DNA of 64,000 bases. Origin: Streptomyces sp. RKND-216 (GTDB lineage: Bacteria > Actinomycetota > Actinomycetes > Streptomycetales > Streptomycetaceae). This document shows, in pieces, positions 28,200-37,121 of this stretch. Each line of letters starts with the position of its first letter. Position 1 is the stretch's first letter. The notes beneath the pieces were generated by a model that was given only the letters and a program-made list of their open reading frames with translations, was not told the DNA's origin and searched no databases. The position numbers and the translations under genes were made by a program. The stretch spans positions 2,437,501 through 2,501,500 of the forward strand of contig NZ_SSBQ01000002.1 of NCBI RefSeq assembly GCF_004795255.1. The letters are read 5' to 3'.

Positions 28200-28418
28200 T
28201 CAGCTGTCCGTTGCGCGCGCGGCCGCGTCCGCGGAAGAGGCGGAGCGGGCGGCGACCGGACGGTGCGCGCCGTCGGCGGCGGAGTCCAGTGCCGCGTCGA
28301 CGGCGGCGTCCTCCTTCGCCTTGTTGGCACCGCCCTGGTTCTTCACGATCGTCACCACGAGGGCGGTGAAGCCGATCGCCATGACGAGGGGCGGGGTGAG
28401 GGCGGCGACGTAGTCCAT
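28200..28418 (-). CDS. Small membrane protein
   Basis: 72 residues: MDYVAALTPPLVMAIGFTAL begins one transmembrane helix (about residues 5-25, continuing VVTIVKN), followed by an Ala/Asp-rich soluble tail (EDAAVDAALDSAADGAHRPV). The start is supported by AAGGAG about 10 nt upstream of ATG 28418. No domain recognised. It lies upstream of the BlaI-type gene on the same strand; the 30-bp gap contains that gene's own promoter hexamer. Confidence 0.65.
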   Translation of the reverse strand: MDYVAALTPPLVMAIGFTALVVTIVKNQGGANKAKEDAAVDAALDSAADGAHRPVAARSASSADAAARATDS

Positions 28419-28736
28419 GCCGGGGGCTCCTTGCGAAGGGGCGCGTGCGGGCGCATGTGCGCCCTTCAGCCTAGCGCCGGGCCGCCGGCATCTGGGGGGC
28501 GGGCGGCATCTGCACCCCTGCGTGCCGGGTCCGGGCGCCGCACCGCGACGCAGGGCGTGGCAGGCGAGCCCCCTGCACCGTTCCGGCACGGGTACCGGCC
28601 ACGGCGAGCGAGCGGCCCTCGGGCATCCCGTTCGGTGCGTCTCCCCTCCACCGGACCCCGGACGGCTCGAGGAAGCCCCGTCCGCCCAGTGCCGACCGAT
28701 GGGGGCGGGGTCGTGTTCGGCGACGACGTACGGCGG
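28419..28736. other. 318-bp gap with one short inverted repeat
   Basis: No frame with family features or ribosome site. The only structure seen is GGGCGCA-TG-TGCGCCC at 28449-28464, about 31 bp before the start of the small membrane protein gene, where it could bind a regulator or form a hairpin in the leader. Confidence 0.35.
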
Positions 28737-29378
28737 TCAGGCGGGGAGCGCGTGGGCCTCCTCGGGCGGGGTGGTGGAGGGGCGGCGCCGCGGGGGGAAG
28801 ACCTCGCCGGGGGTCGGGACGGGGCGGCGGCCCGGCTGCGGCGCGGGCTTGGCCGGTTCCCGGCGCGGCTCCTTGGGGGGCTCCTTCTTCGGGTCCCGCT
28901 TGGGCTTCTCCTCGGCCAGGTCCGGCTCCGCCCGCACGGCGGCGCGCCCGCCGGGCAGGACGAGCAGCCGGCCACGTACGACCTGCTCGGCGAGGCTCTC
29001 GCAGCGCCGCAGGAGTTCCGCGCGGCGTTCGGACGCGGTCCGCCCGGCAGGCGCCCGGGCGAGCGTACGGAGGGCGTTCAGGTCTTCCGGACGAGGCAGG
29101 TAGCCGGCCGCGAGGGCGCCGTCGAGCAGGTCGAGGTACCCGCCCGCGGTGCCCGGCAGGGCGGCGCGGTAGCGGGCGAGATCCGCGAGGAGGAAGGACC
29201 GGAGCCGGTGCCCCTCGCGCTCGGCCTCGTCGAGGGATTCGGTGAGCTGCAGGACCTCCCGGACCTCCCATGCGGAGGCGCGGCTGGACTGGAGGGCTAC
29301 GGCGAGGGCGCCTCGGAGCACACGCAGCTCGTCCGCGCTGAACGCCATGCCACCTCGGGAACCGTAGGGCGTAGGCAT
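28737..29378 (-). CDS. Conserved hypothetical protein with proline-rich tail
   Basis: 213 residues. An all-helical part (FSADELRVLRGALAVALQSS, VLQLTESLDEAEREGHRLRS, FLLADLARYRAALPGTAGGY and onward to about residue 155) is followed by a Pro/Lys/Arg/Glu-rich disordered tail. I do not recognise a named domain. Start ATG 29378 (MPTPYGSRGGMAFSADELRV) follows TACAGT by 6 nt, suggesting a leaderless mRNA; ATG 29348, with GAGGTGG before it, is an alternative that drops ten residues. It sits between the coaX operon end and the small-membrane-protein gene. Confidence 0.72.
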   Translation of the reverse strand: MPTPYGSRGGMAFSADELRVLRGALAVALQSSRASAWEVREVLQLTESLDEAEREGHRLRSFLLADLARYRAALPGTAGGYLDLLDGALAAGYLPRPEDLNALRTLARAPAGRTASERRAELLRRCESLAEQVVRGRLLVLPGGRAAVRAEPDLAEEKPKRDPKKEPPKEPRREPAKPAPQPGRRPVPTPGEVFPPRRRPSTTPPEEAHALPA

Positions 29379-29384
29379 GGTCCG

Positions 29385-29390
29385 ACTGTA
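29385..29390 (-). promoter_or_regulatory. Candidate -10 with direct repeats
   Basis: TACAGT ends 6 nt before ATG 29378. Around it GTCCGACT occurs twice in direct orientation on the plus strand, 18 bp apart (29380 and 29398 approximately), one copy flanking each side of the hexamer; a regulator site is possible. Confidence 0.35.
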
Positions 29391-29503
29391 CGAGCTTGTC
29401 CGACTAAAGTGCATTATCGCCCATTCTGCGGGCGTGGCGGACGGACGTCCTCCACGCCCTTCCCCGCGGCGGGGGCCCGCAGGCGCGGCGGCGTCCGCCG
29501 CCC

Positions 29504-30298
29504 TCAGCGCGCGACGTTGCGGTCGTAGACCAGACGGAGGCCCACCAGCGTGAGCCAGGGCTCGTGCTCGTCGATGAGCTCGGCTTCGCCGAGCACCATG
29601 GGCGACAGCCCTCCGGTGGCGATGACCGTGACGTCGTCGGGGTCGTCCGCGAGCTCGGCGGCCATCCGCCGGACGACACCGTCGACCTGGCCCGCGAAGC
29701 CGTACAGGATGCCGGCCTGCATGGCCTCGACCGTGTTCTTGCCGATGACGCTGCGCGGGCGGGCCAGCTCGATCTTGCGCAGCTGGGCGCCGCGGACGCC
29801 GAGCGCGTCGACGGAGATCTCGATGCCGGGGGCGATCGCGCCGCCGACGTACTCCCCCTTCGCGGAGACCGCGTCGAACGTCGTGGCGGTGCCGAAGTCG
29901 ACGACGACGCAGGGGCCGCCGTAGAGCTCGACGGCGGCGAGCGCGTTGATGATGCGGTCGGCGCCGACCTCCTTGGGGTGGTCCATCAGGATCGGCACCC
30001 CGGTCTTGACACCGGGCTCGACGAGCACGGCGGGGATGTCGCCGTAGTAGCGGCGGGTGACCTCGCGCAGTTCGTGCAGCACGGCCGGGACCGTGGAGCA
30101 GATGGCGATGCCCTCGATGTTGTCGCCGAGCTCCTCGCCGAGCAGCGGGTGCATGCCCATCAGGCCCTGGAGCAGGACGGCCAGTTCGTCGGCCGTACGG
30201 CTGGCATCGGTGGAGATGCGCCAGTGCTCGACGATGTCCTCGCCGTCGAAGAGGCCGAGGACGGTGTGCGTGTTGCCGACGTCGATGGTGAGCAGCAT
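29504..30298 (-). CDS. coaX: Type III pantothenate kinase
   Basis: First committed step of coenzyme A synthesis: ATP-dependent phosphorylation of pantothenate. 264 residues of ASKHA fold. Motifs: MLLTIDVGNTHTVLGLFDGE (phosphate loop), DHPKEVGADRIINALAAVEL, VVVDFGTATTFDAVSAKGEY, GGAIAPGIEISVDALGVRGA and VIATGGLSPMVLGEAELID. It begins 3 bp after the stop of nadC and is the last gene of the operon that starts at the DUF2520 gene, placing CoA and NAD synthesis under one transcript. Confidence 0.95.
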   Translation of the reverse strand: MLLTIDVGNTHTVLGLFDGEDIVEHWRISTDASRTADELAVLLQGLMGMHPLLGEELGDNIEGIAICSTVPAVLHELREVTRRYYGDIPAVLVEPGVKTGVPILMDHPKEVGADRIINALAAVELYGGPCVVVDFGTATTFDAVSAKGEYVGGAIAPGIEISVDALGVRGAQLRKIELARPRSVIGKNTVEAMQAGILYGFAGQVDGVVRRMAAELADDPDDVTVIATGGLSPMVLGEAELIDEHEPWLTLVGLRLVYDRNVAR

Positions 30299-30300
30299 GG

Positions 30301-31392
30301 TCAGGCGCCCTCCCCCGCGCCGGCGGGCCGGTCGCCGGTGACGTCGCGCAGGTCCAGGCCGATGTCGAGGACGGGTGAGGAGTGAGTCAGCGCGCCCACG
30401 GCGAGGTAGTCGACGCCGGTCGCGGCGTACGCGGCCGCGTCGGCGAGGGTCAGCCGTCCGGACGACTCCAGCCGGGCGCGCCCGGCGACGAGGCCGACGG
30501 CCTCGGCGGTCTCCTCGGGGGTGAAGTTGTCGAGCAGGATCAGGTCGGCGCCTTCCGCGAGGACGGGTTCGATCTGGTCGAGGCGGTCGACCTCGACCTC
30601 GATCTCCAGCCCGGGGAACTCCTCCCGCACCGCCTTGAATGCCTGCGCGACGCCGCCGGCCGCGATGACGTGGTTGTCCTTGATCAGCGCCGCGTCGCAG
30701 AGGGAGAAGCGGTGGTTGACGCCGCCGCCACAGCGCACGGCGTACTTCTCCAGCGCGCGCAGCCCGGGGGTCGTCTTGCGGGTGTCGCGCACCCGGGCGG
30801 ACGTGCCGGCGAGGGCGTCGGCCCAGGCGCGGGTGGCCGTGGCGATCCCGGAGAGGCGGCCGAGAAGGTTGAGGGCACTGCGTTCGCCCGTCAGCAGGTC
30901 GCGGGTTCGGGTGCGGACGGTCAGCAGCTTCCGGCCCGGCGTGACGCGGTCGCCGTCCTCGGCGTGCCGCTCGACTTCGAACTCGTCGGTGCACACCACC
31001 GACAGCACCGCCTCGGCGATGCGCAGACCGGCGACGGTGCCCGCCTCGCGGGCGGTGAAGTCGCCGACGGCGACGGCGTCCTCGGGCACGGTCGCCACGG
31101 TCGTCACGTCCACGCCGTGGTCGAGGTCCTCCTCGATGGCCAGGTGCGCGACGTCCTCCACCTGCACCGGGTCCAGACCGGCGTCGACCAGCAGCCGGGC
31201 CAGGTCGGGGTCGAGACCGCAGTCCAGCGGGTCGAAGACGTCGTCGTCCGCTCCGCCCGCACCGCAGCCGCACGCGTCGCCGCAGCCGCCGGACGCGGAC
31301 GGGGCGGCACCGGCGGCCGGGCCGCCGATCTGGAGCAGCGGCACGTCCACGGGCTGCGGACGGCGTTCTTCGTCGGAGGAGGGGCTGGTCAC
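30301..31392 (-). CDS. nadC: Quinolinate phosphoribosyltransferase (carboxylating) with Cys-rich extension
   Basis: Makes nicotinate mononucleotide from quinolinate and PRPP. 363 residues, about 70 longer than usual. The catalytic part has AIEEDLDHGVDVTTVATVPE, LTGERSALNLLGRLSGIATA, RDTRKTTPGLRALEKYAVRC, GGGVNHRFSLCDAALIKDNH and the final barrel strands LILLDNFTPEETAEAV. The extra N-terminal segment contains GGCGDACGCGAGG and DCGL (Cys near 37, 41, 43, 58), a possible metal site. GTG 31392 overlaps the nadB stop by 4 bp and has AAGGAG upstream. If a later start is used the extension disappears, but no better ribosome site is seen. Confidence 0.92.
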   Translation of the reverse strand: MTSPSSDEERRPQPVDVPLLQIGGPAAGAAPSASGGCGDACGCGAGGADDDVFDPLDCGLDPDLARLLVDAGLDPVQVEDVAHLAIEEDLDHGVDVTTVATVPEDAVAVGDFTAREAGTVAGLRIAEAVLSVVCTDEFEVERHAEDGDRVTPGRKLLTVRTRTRDLLTGERSALNLLGRLSGIATATRAWADALAGTSARVRDTRKTTPGLRALEKYAVRCGGGVNHRFSLCDAALIKDNHVIAAGGVAQAFKAVREEFPGLEIEVEVDRLDQIEPVLAEGADLILLDNFTPEETAEAVGLVAGRARLESSGRLTLADAAAYAATGVDYLAVGALTHSSPVLDIGLDLRDVTGDRPAGAGEGA

Positions 31393-33170
31393 GGGTACTC
31401 CTTGCGGATGACCGGGCTTACGGGCGGGAAGACCGTCGAGTCGGTCGTGGTGAGGTCGAGCGTGTCGAGCGTAGGGCTCTGCGCGTCGGGGCGCAGGGTG
31501 ATGACGAGATGGCGGCGCCAGGCGGCGTCGTCCCGGTCGGGACGGTCCTCGCGCCAGTGGCAGCCGCGGGTCTCGGCGCGGCGGAGGGCGGCGGCGGTCA
31601 GGGCGCGCGCGACCAGGTGGAGGTTGGCGGTCTCCCAGGTGTCGACGCCGGGTTCGGCGGTCTTCGCGGGGGCGGCGGCCGAACCGGCGGCGGGCAGCGC
31701 GTCGAGCGCGGCGGACGCACGGGCGAGGCTGTCCGCGGACCGGAGCACGCCCACGCCGTGCGTCATGATCCGCTGGATCTCGGCCCGTGCCTCGGGAGGG
31801 AGCAGCGGGGCGTGCGCGGTGGCGGTCGCGCCGGGCGTGGCCTCTTCGCGCGCCTCTTCGGGGGCAGAAGCCGTCATGCGCGCGTCCGCCACGGCGTCCG
31901 CGATGCGCTCCGCGAAGACCAGGCCCTCCAGAAGGGAGTTGGAGGCCAGGCGGTTGGCGCCGTGGACGCCGGTGCACGCGGTCTCGCCGCACGCGTACAG
32001 CCCGGGGACGGTCGTCCGGCCGTGCAGGTCGGTGCGCACGCCGCCGGACGCGTAGTGCGCGGCGGGGGCGACCGGGATCGGGGCGGTGACCGGGTCGATG
32101 CCGTGCGCACGGCAGGCGGCGAGGATCGTCGGGAACCGCGACTCCCACATCACCGCACCGAAGTGGCGGGCGTCCAGGTACATGTGGGCGGCACCCTGCT
32201 CGCGCATCCGCCGCATGATGCCCTTCGCGACGATGTCCCGGGGGGCGAGTTCGGCGAGTTCGTGCTGCCCCTGCATGAACCGCACGCCGTCGGCGTCGAC
32301 CAGGTGCGCGCCCTCACCGCGTACCGCCTCGGAGATCAGCGGCTGCTGCCCCTCGGCGTCGGGTCCCAGGTAGAGCACGGTCGGGTGGAACTGCACGAAC
32401 TCGACGTCGCTGACCTCCGCGCCGGCGCGGAGCGCGAGGGCGACGCCGTCACCGGTGGAGACGGCCGGATTGGTGGTGGCCGAGAAGATCTGCCCCATAC
32501 CGCCGGTCGCCAGGACGACGGCCGGCGCCCGCACGGCACCCACGCCGTCGTGCTGGCCCTCGCCCATCACGTGCAGCGTGACGCCCGCGGTGTGGCCGTC
32601 CGGGGTGGTGAGCAGGTCGAGGACGAGCGCGTTCTCGACGGTGCGGACGGCCTTCGCGCGGGCCGCGGCGACGAGGGCCCGGGAGATCTCCGCGCCGGTC
32701 GCGTCGCCCCCGGCATGCGCGATGCGGCTGCGGTGGTGCCCGCCCTCGCGGGTGAGAGCGATCTCGCCGGTGGTGGCGGAGAGGTCGAACTGGGCGCCGG
32801 CCGCGATCAGCCGCCGGACGGCGGCGGGGCCGTCCGTGACCAGAGTGCGCACGGCCTCCTCGTCGCAGAGGCCGGCCCCGGCGACCAGGGTGTCGTCGAG
32901 GTGCTGCTCCGGAGTGTCGCCCTCGCCCAGGGCCGCGGCGATGCCGCCCTGCGCCCAGCGGGTCGAACCGTCGTCGAGCCGCGCCTTGGTCACGACCACG
33001 GTGCGCAGGCCGGTGTCCGCGCAGCGGAGGGCGGCGGTGAGGCCGGCGACGCCGGAGCCGACGACCACGACGTCCGCGTCCAGGGTCCAGCCGGGCGCGG
33101 GGGCGACGAGCGCCGCGCGCGGCGCGCGCCCTCCCGGGCCGGCGCCGGGTATGCCGGTGCGGCTGCTCAT
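31389..33170 (-). CDS. nadB: L-aspartate oxidase
   Basis: FAD enzyme that oxidises aspartate to iminoaspartate for quinolinate synthesis. 593 residues: FAD-binding Rossmann VVVVGSGVAGLTAALRCADT near the start, TRWAQGGIAAALGEGDTPEQ, active-site HHRSRIAHAGGDATGAEISR, ATGGMGQIFSATTNPAVSTG, EFVQFHPTVLYLG and YASGGVRTDLHGRTTVPGLY with CGETACTGVHGANRLASNSL, then the helical C-terminal domain. ATG 33170 has GCAGGAGG upstream. nadA, the partner quinolinate synthase, is not in this window. A 97-bp gap with a parS-like palindrome separates it from panC. Confidence 0.95.
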   Translation of the reverse strand: MSSRTGIPGAGPGGRAPRAALVAPAPGWTLDADVVVVGSGVAGLTAALRCADTGLRTVVVTKARLDDGSTRWAQGGIAAALGEGDTPEQHLDDTLVAGAGLCDEEAVRTLVTDGPAAVRRLIAAGAQFDLSATTGEIALTREGGHHRSRIAHAGGDATGAEISRALVAAARAKAVRTVENALVLDLLTTPDGHTAGVTLHVMGEGQHDGVGAVRAPAVVLATGGMGQIFSATTNPAVSTGDGVALALRAGAEVSDVEFVQFHPTVLYLGPDAEGQQPLISEAVRGEGAHLVDADGVRFMQGQHELAELAPRDIVAKGIMRRMREQGAAHMYLDARHFGAVMWESRFPTILAACRAHGIDPVTAPIPVAPAAHYASGGVRTDLHGRTTVPGLYACGETACTGVHGANRLASNSLLEGLVFAERIADAVADARMTASAPEEAREEATPGATATAHAPLLPPEARAEIQRIMTHGVGVLRSADSLARASAALDALPAAGSAAAPAKTAEPGVDTWETANLHLVARALTAAALRRAETRGCHWREDRPDRDDAAWRRHLVITLRPDAQSPTLDTLDLTTTDSTVFPPVSPVIRKEYP

Positions 33171-33225
33171 GCGGGGCCTCCTGCGGCACGGAAAGGCTGC
33201 GGCCCCGCACCGGCAGCGGCGGACG

Positions 33226-33239
33226 GTTCCACGTGGAAC
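33226..33239. promoter_or_regulatory. parS-like palindrome GTTCCACGTGGAAC
   Basis: A perfect 14-bp palindrome in the panC-nadB gap. It differs from the chromosomal parS consensus GTTTCACGTGAAAC at one symmetric pair of positions. A degenerate relative, GGATCACGTGGAAC, overlaps the panC stop (33265-33278). ParB binding is plausible; a CACGTG-binding regulator is the alternative. Confidence 0.5.
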
Positions 33240-33267
33240 GACGGGGGAGGGAACGCCGGGGGCCGGA

Positions 33268-34218
33268 TCACGTGGAACCCTCCGGAAAGGGGAGGGGGAT
33301 GTTGTCGATAAGCCGCGTGGTGCCGACGCGGGCCGCGACGGCGAGGACCGCCTCGCCGGTGAAGGCGGCAGCGGCTTCCGTGAAGTCGGACGGGTCGACC
33401 AGCGTGAGGTAGTCGAGGGTCACCGGGGGCGTGCCGTCGGCCGCCGGGGCGAGCACGCGGTGCGCGGCCGCGCGGGCGTCCTCCGGTCCGGCGCCCCGGG
33501 CCACCGCGTCGCGCGCCGCGAACAGTGCGCGGGACAGCGCGAGCGCCGCCCGCCGCTCCTGCGGCGCGAGGTACCGGTTGCGGCTGGACAGCGCCAGACC
33601 GTCGGGTTCGCGGACCGTGTCCACGCCGACGATGTCCACCGGGAAGTTCAGGTCCCGCACCATGCGGCGGATCAGGGCGAGCTGCTGCGCGTCCTTGCGG
33701 CCGTAGAAGGCCAGGTCGGGCTCGGTCAGGTGGAGGAGCTTGGCGACGACGGTGAGCATCCCGTCGAAGTGGCCGGGGCGGAAGGCACCCTCCAGGCGCT
33801 CCCCCATGGGTCCGGCGGCTATCTGCACCTGCGGCTCTCCGCCGGGGTAGACCTCGCCCACGCCGGGGGCGAAGACCACGTCGGCGCCCGCGTCGACGGC
33901 GAGGACGACGTCGGCGTCCAGGGTGCGCGGGTACCGGTCGAGGTCTTCTCCGGCACCGAACTGGAGCGGGTTGACGAAGACGGTGACGAGCACCTGCCCG
34001 CGGTCTCCCACGGCCTCGCGCGCGGCGCGGACGAGTGCGGCGTGGCCGTCGTGCAGGGCGCCCATGGTCATGACGACCGCACGGCGTCCGGCGTCGGCGC
34101 CTCGCCGGCGCGGCAGCGCCGCGTGCAGCGCGGCCGCGCTGCGGGCGAGGCGGGGCGTGACGGCCGGGGCGGCCCCGGGACGCGTGTCCGTACGGCTTCC
34201 GGAGCCGGATGTCGTCAT
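33268..34218 (-). CDS. panC: Pantothenate synthetase
   Basis: ATP-dependent condensation of pantoate and beta-alanine to pantothenate. 316 residues: nucleotide-binding [20 protein letters not shown] (HIGH-like DGH), [80 protein letters not shown] and the KMSKS-like [21 protein letters not shown] 25-residue disordered extension precedes the first strand. ATG 34218 overlaps the preceding stop by 4 bp and has GGAGG. It feeds pantothenate to the kinase CoaX encoded in the same operon. Confidence 0.95.
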   Translation of the reverse strand: MTTSGSGSRTDTRPGAAPAVTPRLARSAAALHAALPRRRGADAGRRAVVMTMGALHDGHAALVRAAREAVGDRGQVLVTVFVNPLQFGAGEDLDRYPRTLDADVVLAVDAGADVVFAPGVGEVYPGGEPQVQIAAGPMGERLEGAFRPGHFDGMLTVVAKLLHLTEPDLAFYGRKDAQQLALIRRMVRDLNFPVDIVGVDTVREPDGLALSSRNRYLAPQERRAALALSRALFAARDAVARGAGPEDARAAAHRVLAPAADGTPPVTLDYLTLVDPSDFTEAAAAFTGEAVLAVAARVGTTRLIDNIPLPFPEGST

Positions 34219-35168
34219 CGCGTGCCTCCGCTCTCGTTGCCGGACGCGCCCAGCACGTCCAGCAGGTCCTCGGCGTGTTCCGGCTTGAGCAGGCCGTGCG
34301 CGAGCGCCCGGTCAGCGGTCGTACGGGCCATCGCGAGGTAGCCGGCGACAGCGTGCGGCGCGTGGGCGCGGAGTTCGGTGATGTGGGCGGCTACCGTGCC
34401 GGCGTCGCCGCGGGCGACGGGCCCGGTGAGGGCCGCGTCGCCGGAGCGCAGCGCGTTGTCGAGGGCGGCGCCGAGCAGCGGGCCGAGCATCCGGTCGGGG
34501 GCGCCGACGCCCGCCTCGCGGAGCAGTTCCATCGACTGGGCGACCAGGGTGACCAGGTGGTTCGCGCCGAGCGCCAGGGCGGCGTGGTACAGCGGGCGGA
34601 CCTCCTCGGCGATCCACTCCGGTTCCCCGCCCATCTCGATGACCAGCGCCTCGGCGGCGAGCCGCAGCTCCTCCGGCGCGGTCACGCCGAACGAGCAGCC
34701 GCCCAGCCGCTGCACGTCGACCGGCGTACCGGTGAAGGTCATCACCGGGTGCAGGGCGAGTGGCAGGGCTCCTGCCTGCAGCGCCGGCCGGAGGACGTCG
34801 ATGCCGTAGCGGCCGGAGGTGTGGACGAGGAGCTGGCCGGGCCGTACGGCGCCGGTCCCGGCGAGTCCGGTGACCAGGCCGGGCAGCGCGTCGTCGGGGA
34901 CGGTGAGCAGGACGAGGTCGGACCGGGCCAGCACCTCGCCGGGGTCGACCAGCGGCACTCCGGGGAGCAGGGTCTCGGCGCGGCGGCGGGAGGCGTCGGA
35001 GACGCCGGACGCGGCCACCGGCCGGTGGCCGGCCTGCCGCAGCGCGGCGGCCAGCGCCGAGCCGACGCGGCCGGCGCCGACGACGCCCACGGCGAGGCGC
35101 GCCGGCCGGTCCTCGGCGCGCGCGGCCTCCGGCTGCCGGCCCGTTCCGGACGGGTGCTGTGGGTGCAC
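34215..35168 (-). CDS. Rossmann-like and DUF2520 domain protein
   Basis: 317 residues. N-terminal NAD(P)-binding fold ([60 protein letters not shown]) and an all-helical C-terminal DUF2520 domain ([40 protein letters not shown]). The layout parallels 6-phosphogluconate dehydrogenase and ketopantoate reductase folds. Being first in an operon with panC, it may supply or process pantoate, but that is inference. The start is GTG 35168 with GGAAGG upstream; TAACAT about 60 nt before it could be the operon's -10. Confidence 0.85.
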   Translation of the reverse strand: MHPQHPSGTGRQPEAARAEDRPARLAVGVVGAGRVGSALAAALRQAGHRPVAASGVSDASRRRAETLLPGVPLVDPGEVLARSDLVLLTVPDDALPGLVTGLAGTGAVRPGQLLVHTSGRYGIDVLRPALQAGALPLALHPVMTFTGTPVDVQRLGGCSFGVTAPEELRLAAEALVIEMGGEPEWIAEEVRPLYHAALALGANHLVTLVAQSMELLREAGVGAPDRMLGPLLGAALDNALRSGDAALTGPVARGDAGTVAAHITELRAHAPHAVAGYLAMARTTADRALAHGLLKPEHAEDLLDVLGASGNESGGTR

Positions 35169-35272
35169 GGAGTGGAACCTTCCGTTTGCCGTTCCGGTCC
35201 GCTGCCGGGTACCGGACGTTCCCGGCCATGTTATGCCCTGGCCGCGGCCGGGCCGGGCGCGGTGTGACGAGC

Positions 35273-35287
35273 CGGACGGCCCGTCCG
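35273..35287 (-). terminator. Short stem-loop after the NuoD-like gene
   Basis: CGGACG (35273-35278) and CGTCCG (35282-35287) pair around a GCC loop, 35 nt past the stop of the NuoD-like gene and upstream of the cofactor operon. The stem is only 6 bp. Confidence 0.35.
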
Positions 35288-35321
35288 CCGGGATCCGCGA
35301 GCCGGAGCGGCGCCCCGTGCG

Positions 35322-36467
35322 CTACTTGTCGATGTCGCCGACGACGAAGAAGAAGGAGCCGAGGATAGCGACCATGTCGGCGACCAGGGTGCCGGGGAGC
35401 AGTTCGGTGAGGGCCTGGATGTTGTTGTAGGAGGCGGAGCGCAGTTTCAGGCGGTAGGGCGTCTTCTCGCCCTTGGAGACCAAGTAGTAGCCGTTGAGCC
35501 CGAGCGGGTTCTCGGTCCAGGTGTAGGTCGCGCCCTCGGGGGCCTTGAGCACCTTGGGCAGCCGCTGGTTGACGGGACCGGGCGGGAGGTCGGCGATGCG
35601 GTCGAGGCAGGCGTCGGCGAGGTCGAGGGAGTTGTGGGCCTGGCCGAGCAGCACCTCGAACCGGGCCAGGCAGTCGCCCTCCGGGCGGGTCACCACCCGG
35701 AGCACGTCGCCCAGCTCTCCATAGGCCAGATACGGCTCGTCCCGTCGCAGGTCGAAGTCGACGCCGGAGGCACGGGCGAGGGGCCCGCTGACGCCGTACG
35801 CGTGCACGGTCTCCGGCGCGAGAATGCCCACGTCGCGGGTGCGGCCGCGGAAGATCTCGTTGCCGAGGACGAGGCGGTCGAAGACGTCCATCCGGGACCG
35901 GACGTCGGCGACGGCGCGGCGGGCGCGGCCGAGCCAGCCGGCGGGCAGGTCCTCCTTCAGGCCCCCGACCCGGTTGAACATGTAGTGCATGCGCCCGCCG
36001 GAGACCTCCTCCATCACGTTCTGCAGCTCCTCGCGCTCGCGGAACGCGTGGAAGACGGGCGTGATGCCGCCGAGTTCCAGGGGGTAGGAGCCGAGGAACA
36101 TCAGGTGATTGAGGACCCGGTTGAGTTCGGCGAGGAGGGTGCGCAGCCACACCGCGCGCTCGGGCACCTCCATGCCGAGCATGCGTTCGACGCCGAGGAC
36201 GACGCCCAGCTCGCTGGAGAAGGCGGACAGCCAGTCGTGGCGGTTGGCCAGGACGATGATCTGACGGTAGTCACGCGCCTCGAACAGCTTCTCCGCGCCG
36301 CGGTGCATGTAGCCGATGACGGGCTCGGCCGCGCCGATGCGTTCGCCGTCCAGGGTGAGCCGCAGCCGCAGCACACCATGCGTGGACGGATGCTGCGGGC
36401 CGATGTTGAGCACCATATCGGTGCTCTCCGCGGCGCCCCCGATGCCGACCGTCGTCGTCTGCGTCAT
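35322..36467 (-). CDS. Orphan NADH dehydrogenase subunit D-like protein
   Basis: 381 residues, full-length NuoD/49-kDa family (NiFe-hydrogenase large-subunit fold). Signatures: [100 protein letters not shown] and the C-terminal [20 protein letters not shown] followed by [12 protein letters not shown]. No other nuo gene is nearby, so it is a stand-alone paralogue that cannot form complex I alone. ATG 36467 is preceded by CAGACT ending 7 nt upstream. Divergent from the PH-domain pair. Confidence 0.9.
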   Translation of the reverse strand: MTQTTTVGIGGAAESTDMVLNIGPQHPSTHGVLRLRLTLDGERIGAAEPVIGYMHRGAEKLFEARDYRQIIVLANRHDWLSAFSSELGVVLGVERMLGMEVPERAVWLRTLLAELNRVLNHLMFLGSYPLELGGITPVFHAFREREELQNVMEEVSGGRMHYMFNRVGGLKEDLPAGWLGRARRAVADVRSRMDVFDRLVLGNEIFRGRTRDVGILAPETVHAYGVSGPLARASGVDFDLRRDEPYLAYGELGDVLRVVTRPEGDCLARFEVLLGQAHNSLDLADACLDRIADLPPGPVNQRLPKVLKAPEGATYTWTENPLGLNGYYLVSKGEKTPYRLKLRSASYNNIQALTELLPGTLVADMVAILGSFFFVVGDIDK

Positions 36468-36559
36468 GACGTCCAGTCTGTCAGCACCGCGGCGGCGAGG
36501 AGGAGACGGGCGGCCCGCACGTCCTCCTCCGGGCGGATACGGGCGGCGGTGCGGGAACC

Positions 36560-36565
36560 TAGGGT
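36560..36565 (+). promoter_or_regulatory. Candidate -10 for the PH-domain operon
   Basis: TAGGGT ends 7 nt before ATG 36573, a leaderless arrangement for the first PH-domain gene; no ribosome site is present. Confidence 0.4.
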
Positions 36566-36572
36566 TGAGCGC

Positions 36573-37121
36573 ATGACGACGGCGACGGATGACGGGCACG
36601 GTGAACGAGGCACCCCGGACGCCCCGGGCGCACGGGACGCGGCGGCCCCGCTGCCCGCAACCGACGAGTGGCGGGGCCTGGAACCCGCGCTGCTGCCGCT
36701 GCGACGGGTGGTGCTGCTGAGCACGCTGCTCCCGATCGCCGCGCTGGCCGGCGGGCTCCCCGGCCTGCTGGCCGGGCCGGTGTGGGCGCTGCCCGCGCTG
36801 GTGCCGCTCGGCTTCGCCGCCTGGGGCTGGGGCGCCCTCGCCCGCAACTGGCGGTCCTGGCGCTACGCCGAACGCGCGGACGACCTGCTGATCGCGCACG
36901 GCGTCCTGTGGCGCGAGATCACGGTGGTCCCGTACGGCCGGATGCAGCTGGTCGAGGTCACCTCCGGCCCGCTGGAGCGGCGGTACGGGCTGGCCACGCT
37001 CCAGCTGCACACCGCGGCCGCCACCACGGACGCGACGATCCCCGGGCTCACCCCCGAGGAGGCGGAACGGCTCCGGGACCGGCTGACCGAGCTGGGCGAG
37101 GCCCGATCGGCGGGGCTGTGA
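36573..37121 (+). CDS. PH-like (bPH_2, YdbS-type) membrane protein
   Basis: 182 residues. A disordered start, two adjacent transmembrane helices ([20 protein letters not shown] and [20 protein letters not shown]), then one bacterial PH domain: [60 protein letters not shown] and the closing [20 protein letters not shown]. This is the short YdbS-like partner. Its stop overlaps the GTG start of the longer YdbT-like gene (GTGA), so they are translated together and likely form one membrane complex. Related Bacillus proteins contribute to resistance against secreted antimicrobial peptides. Confidence 0.85.
   Translation: MTTATDDGHGERGTPDAPGARDAAAPLPATDEWRGLEPALLPLRRVVLLSTLLPIAALAGGLPGLLAGPVWALPALVPLGFAAWGWGALARNWRSWRYAERADDLLIAHGVLWREITVVPYGRMQLVEVTSGPLERRYGLATLQLHTAAATTDATIPGLTPEEAERLRDRLTELGEARSAGL

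Noticed and set aside
28419..28736. Possible small gene in the 318-bp gap
   Set aside because: Only frames overlapping flanking genes' shadows are open; no start with a ribosome site was found.
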